Assembly: GCF_933775445.1 (NCBI RefSeq)
Contig: NC_065875.1
Coordinates: forward strand, 1,612,001 to 1,676,000
DNA: 64,000 bases
Source: Argentina anserina
Taxonomy: Eukaryota; Streptophyta; Magnoliopsida; Rosales; Rosaceae
Direction of reading: 5' to 3'
Shown here: positions 12,537 through 24,338 of the stretch, in pieces
Position numbering within the stretch: position 1 is the first letter of the stretch
Layout of the letters: each line of letters begins with the position of its first letter
Notes under the pieces: model-generated
What the model saw: only the letters and a program-made list of their open reading frames with translations
Told to the model about the DNA's origin: nothing
Database searches by the model: none
Program-made: the position numbers and the translations under genes

Positions 12537-12990
12537 GATGTATCATATATATGTACGGCTCAATACCACACAAACATGCATTTACAGTTGATTAGAAATT
12601 AACACTAATAAATCCTAATTAGTAATAAGTTTAGTTTAACACATATAATATTGAATCAAGGATCTCCAAATTTGATTTAAAATCGAATAGTACGTTCTAA
12701 TCATAAAACTATGCTATGATTTCTGAGATGAGAGCAGAAATTAACAGTGAATACAAATCGATCAGCGATGTATCATATATTCATATATACGTACGGCCCA
12801 ATGCATTAACAGTTAATTAGAAATTAACACTAATAAATCCTAATTAGTAATAAGTTTAGTTTAACACAAATAATATTGAATCAAGGATCTTTAAATTTGA
12901 TTTAAATCGAATAGTAAGTTCTAATCATAAAACTATGCTATGATTTCTGAGATGAGAGCAGAATTTAACAGTGAATACAAATCAATCAGC
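12537..12990. repeat. Tandem duplication, ~230-bp unit x2
   Basis: Unit 1 (12537-12766) and unit 2 (12767-12990) both run from GATGTATCATATAT to AATCRATCAGC with few differences. They share AACACTAATAAATCCTAATT and AACTATGCTATGATTTCTGA. No coding potential. Confidence 0.9.
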
Positions 12991-13803
12991 GATGGATGAT
13001 GATCGATCGATGCCCTTAATTAGCTCTAAGAAACTGAAATCAGGAACAACAATAAGAAGAAGTAATCAAGTATAAATACCTTGGTGAAGTTCTGATACCG
13101 AGTGAGCTACCAAAGCTGTTTAATTACTGCATTCATTAACTTAGTGAAGGGGTGCAGGATTAAAATTCAAACTTAGAAGAGATCGAAGGGGTTACAGAGT
13201 TAATTATTACCTGTTCCATATCGACCTTGTACGGCAAAAGTAAAGTTCCTAGTCAATTTGATCAGCTTGCAGGTCAATCAGTGACCCAGTCAATATACAT
13301 ATAACTTCTCTTGCACGAAAATTAGACCAAGACTATCATTTGCATTTGATTATCGATCTGCTACTAGAATGCATTGTGGGTCTTCAATGATTTTGATCAA
13401 ACAGTACAATTTAGTCCACCGGACCAGTAATCTTAATCGATCATTTTATATCAGCAAGTGTTTGATCGAACTGGCCATTTCACCCCGATCTAAGTGCCAT
13501 CAATCCGACGTTGCAACTTTCATTTATATAATTTTTGGGATCGCTACTTATTGCGACATGAGTTTAACTGACTTTAGTTGTGAAGTGCAATTTACTTTAA
13601 TTAATTACATGTTGATATTAGAGTCAAAATAACCCAAATGATATTAGAGTTCCTCTGTAATTATGCTTAAGCCCGAAGAATTTGGTTTGATATAAATGAC
13701 GGGCCCTTCAGAAAGATTTTGTCAGATAATGAGGATGAATTATAGGGGTTTTCCGAATTATAGTGACCTCTTGAAAATATACGTTAGCTATGCTCTAAAA
13801 AGT
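12991..13803. other. No gene recognised
   Basis: AT-rich; the longest open frame (13369-13632, +) has no recognisable domain and no gene context. Confidence 0.45.
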
Positions 13804-13808
13804 ATATA

Positions 13809-16558
13809 TGTAACGACCCTAAAATTTCAAGCCTAAAAACTCAAAATTTCAAAGTCGTTAGAACACCAAAACAATCTCAATGAAATCGAAATAATTTAAC
13901 GTGCACAGCGGATCATCACTGAGTTCTCAATACAACTCAGAAAACCAATTATTACAAACCAAACATATAATTCAACATTATATCAATTGGAAATGTATAA
14001 TCCTCACAAGATAGTCACACCAAATCCTCACGCAAGCTGGAGATAAATAACTTCAAGTCCTCTGAGCGGTCCGTCAATTCCCGCTAATCCACACCTGCGG
14101 AGTTATCCACTACACCATCGAATTGGTGCACTGGGATTGTAAACACAAACCCGGTAAGCTTTACAGCTCGTATGAGTAAAATGAAAATATATAACTCGCA
14201 TATCAATATATACGAAAATCCACAAATCAAACAAATATAAATGCACTCATGAGTCAGTGGACGGCCCATCTGGTTGTCCCAAAGAAAAAGAAGCGCTCAT
14301 GAGAAATTAAGTAACCCTTCTAGTTACCCAAATGCATTTATAATACGGGTACCAAGAACGCTGGTACACATCTGTTACCCCTCTCGTAATACACCGCTGA
14401 TATTGGATAGCCACCCGCTACCCAACATCCAAATAAACTGAGTACCCATGAGCAGATAACCACCCGTTACCTCACATGCAGTACTAAGGCAGACAGACTA
14501 GAGCTCTAACTGTATCGTAACCTTCGCCCGGCCAAAGGCTAGGTTCCGACTTGCCGAACATGTACAATAATCTCACATCATATTGTACCACACATCACGT
14601 CCGAAAGACAAATCACAATTTTTTAACATTCTCCGTGATAAAATCATGTACAATAATCACTCATCATATTGTACGTTTTAAAACTTTCACGATATCACCA
14701 CAATAAAAATCATAACAGTATATTATATAGCAAACTATATATATTCGTATTTATTTACCATTTATACAATATATACATAGTCCACTATATCCTATACATG
14801 TCATATTTCATAAATACCTGAAAAATTACGTACAATATTCTCACATCATATTGTACCATTTAAATCACATACTCATGCACAAATTTTCCGTCACCGAAAT
14901 GACTATTTTTAATGAATTAATAACAGTACGTAATTTAATGAACTATATATATATGTACTTATTACCATTATACTGTATATATGTAGTCCACTAAATTATA
15001 TACATGTTGTAATTCATTTGATAAACACACTTGCAAAAATGTTGAATCACCACGAGGGTAGATTCGTAATTCAGTGAGATTTTACTCACCTTATTGACTT
15101 GAGCGTAATCCCACAATTCCCGAAGATAATTTCTTTCCTTAAATTAACGATCACCTTGAAAAGATAAGAACAGAATTTAGAATCGTTTCGTAATCCTTTA
15201 AATGCCGAAACAGTAATAATCGGATACTGTCCAGCAATTTTCGGTTTTACGAAGTTACTGTTCACTGTTACTATTCACGGTTACTGTACAAATACACCAT
15301 TAATACGTATTTCTGTACGTATAAATATTATGTACGTATTTGTGTACGTATAAATATTATATACGTATTTCTGTATGTATAAATATTATATACGTATTTC
15401 TGTACGTATACGTACTATTTAAAGGTAAATACAATCCCAGTAAATAATATTTACTAATTACCTTTTACAAATTACTTTTTACATTTACTGAAAGTAATTT
15501 ATATTTACATTTACCGAAGGTAAAATTTAATTACATTTACCGTAGTAAATAAAATTTACATTTACATTTAAGTAAATTACCAAAATACCCCTATCGGAAA
15601 ACACTTTCACACCGCCGCACGTGGCGGCGCGTGGGGTACACGCGCCACCTTCGGCCAGCCGCGCGTGGCGCTCACGCGCCGACACCACCAACGGCGCGTG
15701 TCACGCTACCGCCGCCCCAAATCTCTCATTTTCTTCCTCATCTTCCTCCCCACGGCCTCACGCTGCCCCTAGACCCGCCTACGTCCTCACACGCGCCGCC
15801 TAAGGCGGCGGTACCCCTCCATCCTCTCCAACCTCCGATCTCCACCAAAACCTCACAACACCACACGAAAATCCAACAACAACATCACAACAACATACCT
15901 AGGCTATCCTCACCTCGATTGGAGTTCGAAAACCATCGGAGGCGAGCTTGGAAGCGGCGGTGAGAAAACAGGAACTTGGAGACGTTCCAGCGGCTTGACG
16001 ACGGCGTGGCACGGGCTGGCGATCTGGAGGGTTGCTGCGGATGTCCTTGCGACGACGCCGAGCCAGGCGGTGCATGTCACGGCGGCCTAGAGAGGGCGGA
16101 GGTCAAGGGAGAGAAAGAGAATCGCGAGGAGAGAGAGAGAAACCGAGAGAGAGAACCGAGAGAAAAGATGGAGGTGGAAGTGAAGAGAGAGATAGGGTTT
16201 TCCAATTATGGAAACCCTAATCTCCAAAATGCCCTTATATACTTGTTTCCAAAATCGGAAACAACTTGTATCGTTAATAACTTTTACGTACGTCAACCGA
16301 TTAGAACGCGTCACATATCCACGAACTCGTATCGACGAGGTCTACAACTTTCGTGAAGGAAGTTTTCGCAACCGAGTGACGGAATAAAAGTCGATATAAA
16401 CGTTACGGAATTGTAACGTTTTTCAAATTAAACGTTCTGAGAACGTTTCCGTTTCTCGTTTAATAACGTCGCAACCAAACACATTCATTCTAATTAAAAT
16501 TCGAAATTTTATAGAATTCAAATCAAATTAATATTGTTTGAAATTTAGGGTTATTACA
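13809..16558 (-). mobile_element. Solo LTR, 2.75 kb (family A, copy 2)
   Basis: Ends TGTAACGACCCT and GGGTTATTACA with the exact 5-base duplication ATATA (13804-13808, 16559-16563). It shares blocks with copy 1 in the opposite orientation, for example ACAGTTAGAGCTCTAGTCT (copy 1, about 9477) against its reverse complement (about 14498). On the minus strand a TATATAAG box near 16235 precedes TTAGGGTTTCC, as in copy 1, so minus is sense. GC-rich open frames at 15.6-16.3 kb are leader sequence, not genes. No internal retroelement domain is present. Confidence 0.85.
15306..15412. repeat. Minisatellite inside solo LTR copy 2
   Basis: About four copies of a roughly 30-base unit, ACGTATTTCTGTACGTATAA plus ATATTAT, differing by a few bases. 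Copy 1 has a different ACGTACGGTAAAT array at the corresponding place, so the array turns over quickly. Confidence 0.75.
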
Positions 16559-16563
16559 ATATA

Positions 16564-17276
16564 TGAGTTGAATATAATTAAGTATGAACCCAAAATTAGC
16601 CGAGTTTTTTATGTGGGTATTGGTTGCATGGGACATGTAGACTTAAACTATAACTTATAAATAACTTATATATAGTTTGATTAAGATTTGGAATAAGCTT
16701 ATTATACTGACCAGTCAAGTCGATCATCACCATGCAAAGCATTGACACACATCCGTGCATCCATTAACTTTTTAAATCTGATTGCAATGCATCAATCAAA
16801 CCCGTTGCTGGAATAATATAAAACCTTCGAAATAGCAAATAGCAGTTCTCCTTTCTCATTTCCGCAAAACAGTGCATGCATGCTCCTAGCTCAAGAAATA
16901 GCAGTGTTCGCTTTAAGCATATAAACGATGCAAGTACCAGTCACATCAAGAAGATATCCCGAAATATGAGACTTCCAAAAGTTAATCCTCCTTTCACAAA
17001 TTCGGGCACCTGCAAGTCTGCAACTCTCTGCTAAAGCAGATTGAATCAAATTAACGTTGCATGAAAGAGGTTACTCTCTCCCAACACGTCAACTAATGTT
17101 ATGATGATGTCCAAATAAATCTTTATGTCAATGCAATTAACATCAACAAACGTATACCAGAAGGAAGATAGATCACTATTATTAGTACTAGGACTACTAG
17201 TTACCACCGCAAGAACACAATCAATGCCGGTGGTTAAACGATTGCTACTTCGATTCATCTTTCATTTTCAGGTGTA
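16564..17276. other. No gene recognised
   Basis: AT-rich intergenic sequence between solo LTR and TRIM; no domain, no repeat structure seen. Confidence 0.5.
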
Positions 17277-17281
17277 AGGAC

Positions 17282-17848
17282 TGTTAAACAACGACAAGCG
17301 TGGCCCGTGGATCAACTGTACCGATATTATCCCAACTTAGCCACCTCACATGTGTTCGGTTTTAATCACAAAATGCCTCGGTACAATTGGTTATTATCCA
17401 CCCACTTATAAGTTTTATTTTCTTTGTCACTTCTTAGATGTGGGATCTCTCCTCTCCAACACGCCCCCTCACGTGCAACCTAATTTTTAGGTCTGCACGT
17501 GACAGATTAACATCCCACATACTGGGATGAAAGAAACTAAGGTCCAGTAACCAACGATACTTAGTGGTCATCCAATCGGAAATCTTCTGATGGCATGACA
17601 AAGTGGCACCCAACTCGGACTCACGAAAGATTGGAGGCGCGACTGGAGAGGGACCCGCTCTGATACCATGTTAAACAGCGACAAGTGTGGCCTGTGGAGC
17701 AACTGTACCGATATTGTCCCAACTTAGCCACCTCACAGGTGTTGGGTTTTAATCACAAAAGGCCTCGGTACAATTGGTTATTATCCACCCACTTATAAGT
17801 TTTATTTTATTTGTCACTTCTTAGATGTGGGATCTCTCCTCTCCAACA
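17282..17848 (-). mobile_element. TRIM retrotransposon, complete structure
   Basis: Two 180-base LTRs (17282-17461 and 17669-17848) start TGTTGGAGAGGAG and end TTTAACA on the minus strand. Directly after the 5' LTR (minus) is the primer-binding site TGGTATCAGAGC (17657-17668), complementary to the initiator tRNA-Met 3' end. A GAGGGGGC purine tract abuts the 3' LTR. The whole element is 567 bases without coding capacity, so it must be moved by proteins of another element. Flanks AGGAC and TGGAC give a 4-of-5-base target duplication. The LTRs differ at around ten positions, so the insertion is not recent. Confidence 0.93.
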
Positions 17849-18142
17849 TGGACGAATATTTCAAGATGGATATCGGAGAAAATTCATTTCTCCCGACTCC
17901 CTGCCGACATCTTCAACCCCTAATTTATCTTTTTTGTTCAATAATATTTCAGGAGAATATAAAGTATAAGTTAATCAATTGTCATATTTCCATGCAAACG
18001 ATAAAACAACAAAATACCATAACATATATTACTGCAAATTTAATTATTACAATGCATAAAAATTAACATACTACGGTAATTGTTCCAAACCATGAGCTAC
18101 TCGAAGACAATAACCAACCATCACTAACTTTATTAAGTGGTC

Positions 18143-18664
18143 TCAAATATCCGGCAAATCAACCAACACGCGGAATTCCCTATCTGCGTCGCTCCATCGT
18201 GTCGCAATGACAATGCAACGAATTGTAACATCTTTCCGAATCCTAGACTGCGACTTCGCAGGGTTTAAGAACATAGAATCATCATCTCTTGGGATATATT
18301 GATAATCTGGTATCCTGTTAGCAGAGAGAAACAGATTTTCGACAGGACCGCATCTAAGACAAACTCCGTGCCACATTACCTTGCAAACAACCGCATGTAT
18401 GATCTCTCCGGGGAAAAGCTTGAAGGTGATGCAGTTGAAAACAACGGGATACTTAACTTCACCGGTGCCCGGCCTCACTTTTCCATCTCCTATGCTCTCC
18501 ACAGTCGTCACCGCCAGAAGGTATCCCAGATCTTTTGTTGCCCTTTCTTCAGAAAAAGCATTCAGCAAGCGGCGAGACAATTCCGTTTGGAACTTCACTC
18601 CATCTATCTGGAGGCTTTTGGGGGGGATTACAACGTTCCAGCATAACTTCACTTTGAGATACAT
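18143..18664 (-). CDS. RPB7-like subunit of Pol IV/V (NRPD7/NRPE7-like)
   Basis: 173-residue intronless reading frame. The family supplies the stalk subunit (RPB7 partner of RPB4); the D7/E7 paralogues act in nuclear Pol IV and Pol V, which drive siRNA production and RNA-directed DNA methylation. Visible features: MYLKVKLCWNVVIPP start, KDLGYLLAVTTVESIGDGKV with the GTGEVKYPVVF strand of the tip domain (about 1-85), then an OB/S1-type half (EIIHAVVCKVMWHGVCLRCGPVENLF...ATRWSDADREFRVLVDLPDI). MYLKV...WNVVIPP and the RCGPVENLFLS stretch fit D7/E7 better than canonical RPB7. The C-terminus stops at LVDLPDI, a few residues shorter than I expect, so a slight truncation or a lineage-specific end is possible. 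A decayed relative lies at 37634-37921. Confidence 0.85.
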   Translation of the reverse strand: MYLKVKLCWNVVIPPKSLQIDGVKFQTELSRRLLNAFSEERATKDLGYLLAVTTVESIGDGKVRPGTGEVKYPVVFNCITFKLFPGEIIHAVVCKVMWHGVCLRCGPVENLFLSANRIPDYQYIPRDDDSMFLNPAKSQSRIRKDVTIRCIVIATRWSDADREFRVLVDLPDI

Positions 18665-21600
18665 TGAACTTCAGTATCTCAAACATAAATGAAATTTTGA
18701 TATGAGAACAGGCGGGAGAAAATTACTAAGCTAAGAATATAAGATTGACTTTTATAAAGAAAAGATGATACAACATGGAAGAAACATGAACAACAATGAC
18801 TCAAGAGTGATCAAGACCAAGCAATTACAAGATCGAGTTCTCTTACCTTCGATGAGTCAATCTCAAAGGTCCTAAATTTCCCAGACGGAAGCTCTCTCCT
18901 TCCCTCAATCAAGTATGCTAGCTCCAAAAACAAATTAAAGCTAGAGAAGTAATTCACAGTATTCACTTCTAGTAAAGCAAGAACCTTAAATACACAATAT
19001 TTAAAGCTTCACATAGAAATCCAGAGAAAATGAAAGAGAAAGGACAATTGAGAGGCTTGAATTAATGAAAAGAAGCGTACATGGATACAGGCTAGGACAG
19101 CTATTTATACATAAGATGGACACGTGTCACGTTATTAAGGGGTAGTATGGCAACTTAATTAGGACAACACATAATTAAGCTAATTAAGCTGATCAACCCC
19201 TAATATATTAAGACAGCAATCATAACTAATGTCTTACTTATCCTAATCTGATAGTTTGCGTTGTACCATGTCTTGTCTTGTACTACATTGGTTTGAATTT
19301 TTTCTGACCTAGGTCAGGAAATAAGCTGGTGCCATCGCAAGCAAAGTTGAACCCTAATGACGCCACTTTTCTTTTCTCTCTGTCTATTCACATTTATTCA
19401 AATACTGACGGGCTTTCATTCAATTACACTTGCATGCAAACGACCATCATTTTGATCCTCAAGTTTTCAAGTATAGTAAATTTGGGAGACTATGCCTAAG
19501 AAACTCATGACCCAAAATGCTAACTATGCCTCTTTAACCACGTCGATCTCCAAAACATATGTTGCTTCATCCTTCATGCAGTCTGCCTCTTGCTGTGAAG
19601 ATGAGAATTAGTCTCCGTTTCCTAGTTTCCTCAAGTCAATATTCTCTCTGTTTCAACATTGATATTTTTTTTAAGGTCCTACAAGGGGTGAATATACCCT
19701 GAAAGCTTTTGCGTTCAATTTTGCTCTCAAAGATAGCAATGGTTGATGTTATCTTGTATAGCACAAATACTATGACTAAAATAATAAAAGTGCAGAAATA
19801 AATAAATAACATCATGATATTTTTTCCTCGCAAAAACCCTAATTACATAGAGAAAAATTGTGTGCCTCTAATTCCGGAGGGACAAACTTTTCCACTATGT
19901 AAACCAATACAATTACAAGTTTGTAGCAACATCATGATAGTAACCACGTTATCTATCATGTGGTCTTAGACCTCTAGTCTCTCAACTATTCTACCTAACA
20001 TGTCTCTCGAGTGTTTACGTATGCACATATCAGAAGCTTTAATCTTGAATCCAGCTACATCTCAGCTGATTCAATTATGAAGACTTCCAGGGTTGTAGGG
20101 ATACCAAGATATCTCATGCTATGCAAATGCTTATGATATGAGTAAGAAATTTATGTGTCAAGCTTATGGTGCATTATCTCGAACTTCTAAGCTAAGCAAT
20201 AACCATGCAAGACACCATCTTTGGTCAGTCCCAAACAAAATAAAATGCAAGATTACATTTTGAAACAACCTAAACAATCAAGTTCAAATGAAGACTTATC
20301 TCTCTATTTATGGGCAAGAATGAGGCTCCATGGGAGCTCACCAACACAGCTAATCACATTAGCCTTGCCACAACAACCAAGGAATGGAAAAGACAACACA
20401 ACTTTTCTACAAAATTGTTTGATAAAAACTCAAGAAACAAAACCTTTTACCCGATGGTTAAAATACATTTTTCTCTTTATCAAACAATGGCCAACAAAAT
20501 ACATTAGTTTGTGTGTCACAAACTCAGCTGGAGTCTTTGAAAAACCAAGTTAAAACTAGCTTTGCTGATAAGCTTAATTTGAAATATGAATTTACAAATA
20601 CATGGACAAACCACAACAAAAACATAGATAAAAGACCAAGTCAATAAGCCTCATAATAGGTAATAACAAGATACCCAGCAGTTTCAGGATAGTAAGCGTA
20701 ACAACCATCCTCAATGAAAAGTCATGTTATACATATGCATGAGTGAGGCTTCTTAAGAGAGAAACACTACAACCCATATGGAATGTCATAATACGGTAAC
20801 AATAAAGAAGCATTGTCAAAAAATATACTCTCTTTTGACTTTTAGATTTATAGGTGTCATAAGTAACACAACTCAATTGATTTGACCATATGCTGACCAG
20901 CACACTTAGCTTCCCAAGAAGCTAAAGACACTCTTTAGTCAACATATAACAAAGAAGGATTACAGAGTGACTTTTGGACATTTGAGTTGTTTAAAGTGAA
21001 CCAACTCAGTTGAACTAAGTCCAACAAAAGTTCTGCTAAATGATATTTGATTCAAACTAGGAAATTCAAAACTTTCGACTTAACAAGTCAGCAGAGACAA
21101 GAAAACATAAACTCAACAAAATCCAGTAGGTTAGGATGGCGGACAAGACCTACATCCTCAGTGAAAAACATGAAATGCATATGACTGATTTCACCTGAGT
21201 ATCAAGAGATAATGTTTGTTCTTCAACTTGATCTTCAACTTCAGACTGTATTTGATTGTGCTTGATATATTAGGCATGTTGTGTTTTGTTAAATAAAGGA
21301 TTGCCAACATATTTATACCAACATTTTTCGTGTAACATTGCATCATTGTTGTGTTTAACTTTTGTCTATGTATATTTAGCGAAGATCGAGTTCTCGCTGG
21401 AAAACTAAAAGAGAGATTATGAATTGAAAGAGGTTGAAGTAGAAAGCTTCTTCCAATCATGAAAAACCCGGACGGGAAGGTAGTCAAGGTACCCCTGGCC
21501 CCTGCCAAGGACTAGTTTTTTTTTGTATGGCGGACAGCTTCAGCTCGCAAGGCTCAGTCCAACTAGGTTTTGCCAAGTAGGCCTAAGGCATCGCATAGCC

Positions 21601-21816
21601 CACCGAGGCCCAGTCTTATAGATAAGCTTATGAGAATGTTGAGCATCGAATGAATCTGTTTTAACTTATGATATATGCGAATTTAAACATCAACCATGCT
21701 TTGTAGTGTCCAACTTGTGTTTCTATCGTGCATAGAATGAGATGGTTGCATTGTTTTATTTGACTGATGAATAAGTTTCCATCAACTTCTTAAATCAATT
21801 TTGAATTAAAAAAAAA
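18665..21816. other. 3.1 kb without recognised genes
   Basis: Holds the 5' flank of the RPB7-like gene (possible leader around 18665-19140), then AT-rich sequence. The stretch near 19670-19920 (AAGGGGTGAATATACCC, then TTCCGGAGGGACAAACTTTT) resembles non-coding parts of plant LTR elements, but I found no borders. Open frames such as 20221-20553 (+) and 21191-21508 (-) have no recognisable domain. Confidence 0.4.
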
Positions 21817-21833
21817 TCTTAGATCACTTGGTT

Positions 21834-23270
21834 TTATTTTTTGAGATGAATGAATAACTTCATTAAGCATCAAGCCAATAACGACCAAGTATTGCTAGGT
21901 CAGGCAGGAACAAACCCCCATACAACGTACAAGAACGAAATTATTATTCCTACAACTACCAATAAAACCAAAGTTCAAACAAAACCAAAACTAATCCGAA
22001 AAAAAAAACGGAAAAACAAAACTAAAGAAAACAATAACCTACATGCATGATATAGAGCTCGAAACTTGGACATCAGGCTTCCAACCCAAGGTGTATCTTT
22101 CAAGCCAAGAAACGAGTGAAATCCTATGTCACGCATGTAGGGATCTTCCCATGATTTCAATGGATTACATCACTGACAGGACCCACCCCAATTTTAAACC
22201 TGAAACCCGAGGTAAATCCTGCTTGGTACACCTGATTCGAAGGAAGAGGTTGTCAGGAAACACCTAACCCTCACCAGAAAATTCATATAACCTTTCAGGC
22301 TCCTTCCCGTTGTCATCATCTGTTCTTTGAAGCATAAAGGGTTCAAATAAGTTTCAGGCTATGGAGAAGGGGCTATGACGCTAGTGCAACGCCGTGAACG
22401 AGCCAGAGGATAGAGAGTGGTCGAGCTCCATCCCTGTAGATCAGCTCGGCCCCCCGGTTGGTCTTGTCTCTCCCTCCTCAAACTTATCCTTACTCTTTTA
22501 TATAAAACCCAAAGAATGGACCAAATGTAGCTACGAATACTCCATATGCACATGACTATAAAATTATATTTTTAATTAAAATTTTAGATAATACTAACTT
22601 CTAAAATCAATTAAAATAGTTTTGAAATACTTTACTGAACAACATCAAACTTACGAATTCAAAAGAAAATATACAAAATAATGATAAAGTAAATATTACA
22701 ACCAATTACCGTCCTCTGACTGGTAATTTTTTAGTCAGGGTGTTTCAATCACAGTAGCCCATAAAGAAATACATGGAAACCAACACAAAATGAACCCAAA
22801 TAAGTAATAGAAAGGAAAATAGACCAAAGCCAAAGCCTAGCCCACATCCCTAACCCTAGGCCGTCTGCACTGAACCCAGAAGCCATCACAACTTCAGTCA
22901 CCATCGACTTAGTTTGGTGGCCTACCTCTCTAAGAGAACATGGTGCCGAAACTTTGGTGTGCCACCTAAGAGGAAGGTGGCACAGCCCTAACCCGCTCTT
23001 GAAGCCCTCCTACTATAGTCGCCTGCGAGATTCGCGACCCAAACTATGTACTAGCGCCTCCTCATGTTGTACTCTCAGCCCCAAATTCAATGCGCTACTT
23101 TGTTGTCTTCGTCCAGGATAGTCGTCGAACGAAGCACCGCCGCCGTATCCACCCAGAATAGGTGATGATGGTACCCAAAGGCCGGAGGGGATAAAACCGT
23201 CGTCTCCCTTCTTCCGAAACCCTAAGGTTTCAATATACACGCTCTGATATTGAAGGAGCGGCTCTCTTAT
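21834..23270 (-). mobile_element. Short non-LTR retroposon (LINE/SINE-like)
   Basis: Bounded by a perfect 17-base target duplication TCTTAGATCACTTGGTT (21817-21833 and 23271-23287), the hallmark of target-primed insertion. On the minus strand the tail reads TTAATGAAGTTATTCATTCA followed by an A-rich end. After removing the solo LTR inside it, about 860 bases remain, without reverse transcriptase. It is therefore a 5'-truncated or internally deleted LINE or another retroposed RNA. The 5' (right) part holds a short frame (23240-23013) of no known domain. Confidence 0.75.
22174..22747 (-). mobile_element. Solo LTR nested in retroposon
   Basis: 574 bases beginning TGACAGGACCCACCCC and ending GGGTGTTTCA, with the exact 5-base duplication ATCAC (22169-22173 and 22748-22752). 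Removing it plus one ATCAC rejoins the retroposon smoothly (GATTACATCAC to AGTAGCCCATAAAG). A TATATAAAA-like box near 22500 reads well on the minus strand. No internal domain, so it is a solo LTR that inserted after the retroposon. Confidence 0.8.
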
Positions 23271-23287
23271 TCTTAGATCACTTGGTT

Positions 23288-24338
23288 GTTCTTAAAGTTT
23301 AAGGTTTATACAGACCTATTAATCAGGATTAGTTAATTAATCTATTGTGGATTCTGAAGAATGCTATTTTTTAAGATGAAGCATATTATATAAGATTGCA
23401 GCCTTTTTTTTCTTCGATTTTTCTCTTGAACCCTGCTCTTGTAACATTCTGCAAATAGGTATTGGCCCTGGAAAAATCTCTTGTAACCATTGAGAGGGTG
23501 GACTTTCCCACTTTCTACCCTCGAATTAATCCATCTATATACGTGTGAACATGGAGTTTTATTTAACATTTGTCAATCATAACTTTGTGTCTTTGTCTAT
23601 GAGCTTATAAGGTCTTGTTTGCCATTTAAGAGTTGAAGGCATAGGCCGACGCTACAAAATTATCTACTAAATTAGATGGATTTGCAGGAAATGCTTTAAA
23701 ATCATTCATTTGAGAGTCCCTGATCCATTTAAATTGAAATCGACATATCCGATTGACCCATTAACCACTTCTTCGATCAGCACTTGGTGCTCGTCTTCTT
23801 CATGTTCTTTAAAGTTGACATATGCACGGGAATGGACCCTAAAGTGGGTTCAATCAACATAAGTCCTTTATCAGTACTTGGTGCTTGTCTTCTTCATCTA
23901 TTCTTGTAACAGGGAAATTGACATGCATTAAGCATATGGACCCAAACAAGAAGCTTTACAAAGACCAATCCATTTTCATATCCCCGAGACAAATTAAATT
24001 CAAAGGAATGGTTAGTCTTTCCCTAGCTCACTTTATTAATTAAAGTTTCTCTTCATCATAGAGAGCTAAAGGCACTAGAATTCCTTTCAGTGCATTATTA
24101 TCAGCATCCAACAAGAAAAATTCCAATTTGCATTGAGATGCAAGAGGTACAATGACATTTTGACATATACATTGAAACATACCGTTCAGGTATTTAAAAG
24201 CACATTTGTCTGAGGTACATTCAAATATCTTAAAACAACAAGAGCCACACACAAAGAAGTGAGAAACACAGGCAAATGTGAACTCTGAACAACTAGCTAG
24301 CTAGAAAAAGTTCACTTATTTCCGAACAAAAAATAAAA
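23288..24338. other. 3' flank of DUF247 gene 1, no separate gene
   Basis: AT-rich. A short minus-strand frame (24040-24252) looks protein-like, but parts of it (around ACATTCAAATATCTTAAAA) resemble the 3' flank of the second DUF247 gene (around ACATTCAAAGATCTCAAAA, 27710). It is therefore part of the duplicated trailer rather than a gene. Confidence 0.45.

Noticed and set aside
15306..15412. CRISPR-like regular repeats
   Set aside because: Units are contiguous without unique spacers and the genome is a plant's; it is a minisatellite.
15621..16356. Pro/Arg-rich open frames
   Set aside because: Same leader region of the inverted solo LTR copy; low complexity, no domain.
24040..24252. 70-codon Cys-rich minus-strand frame downstream of DUF247 gene 1
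   Set aside because: No signal peptide or known Cys pattern, and part of it matches the 3' flank of DUF247 gene 2.
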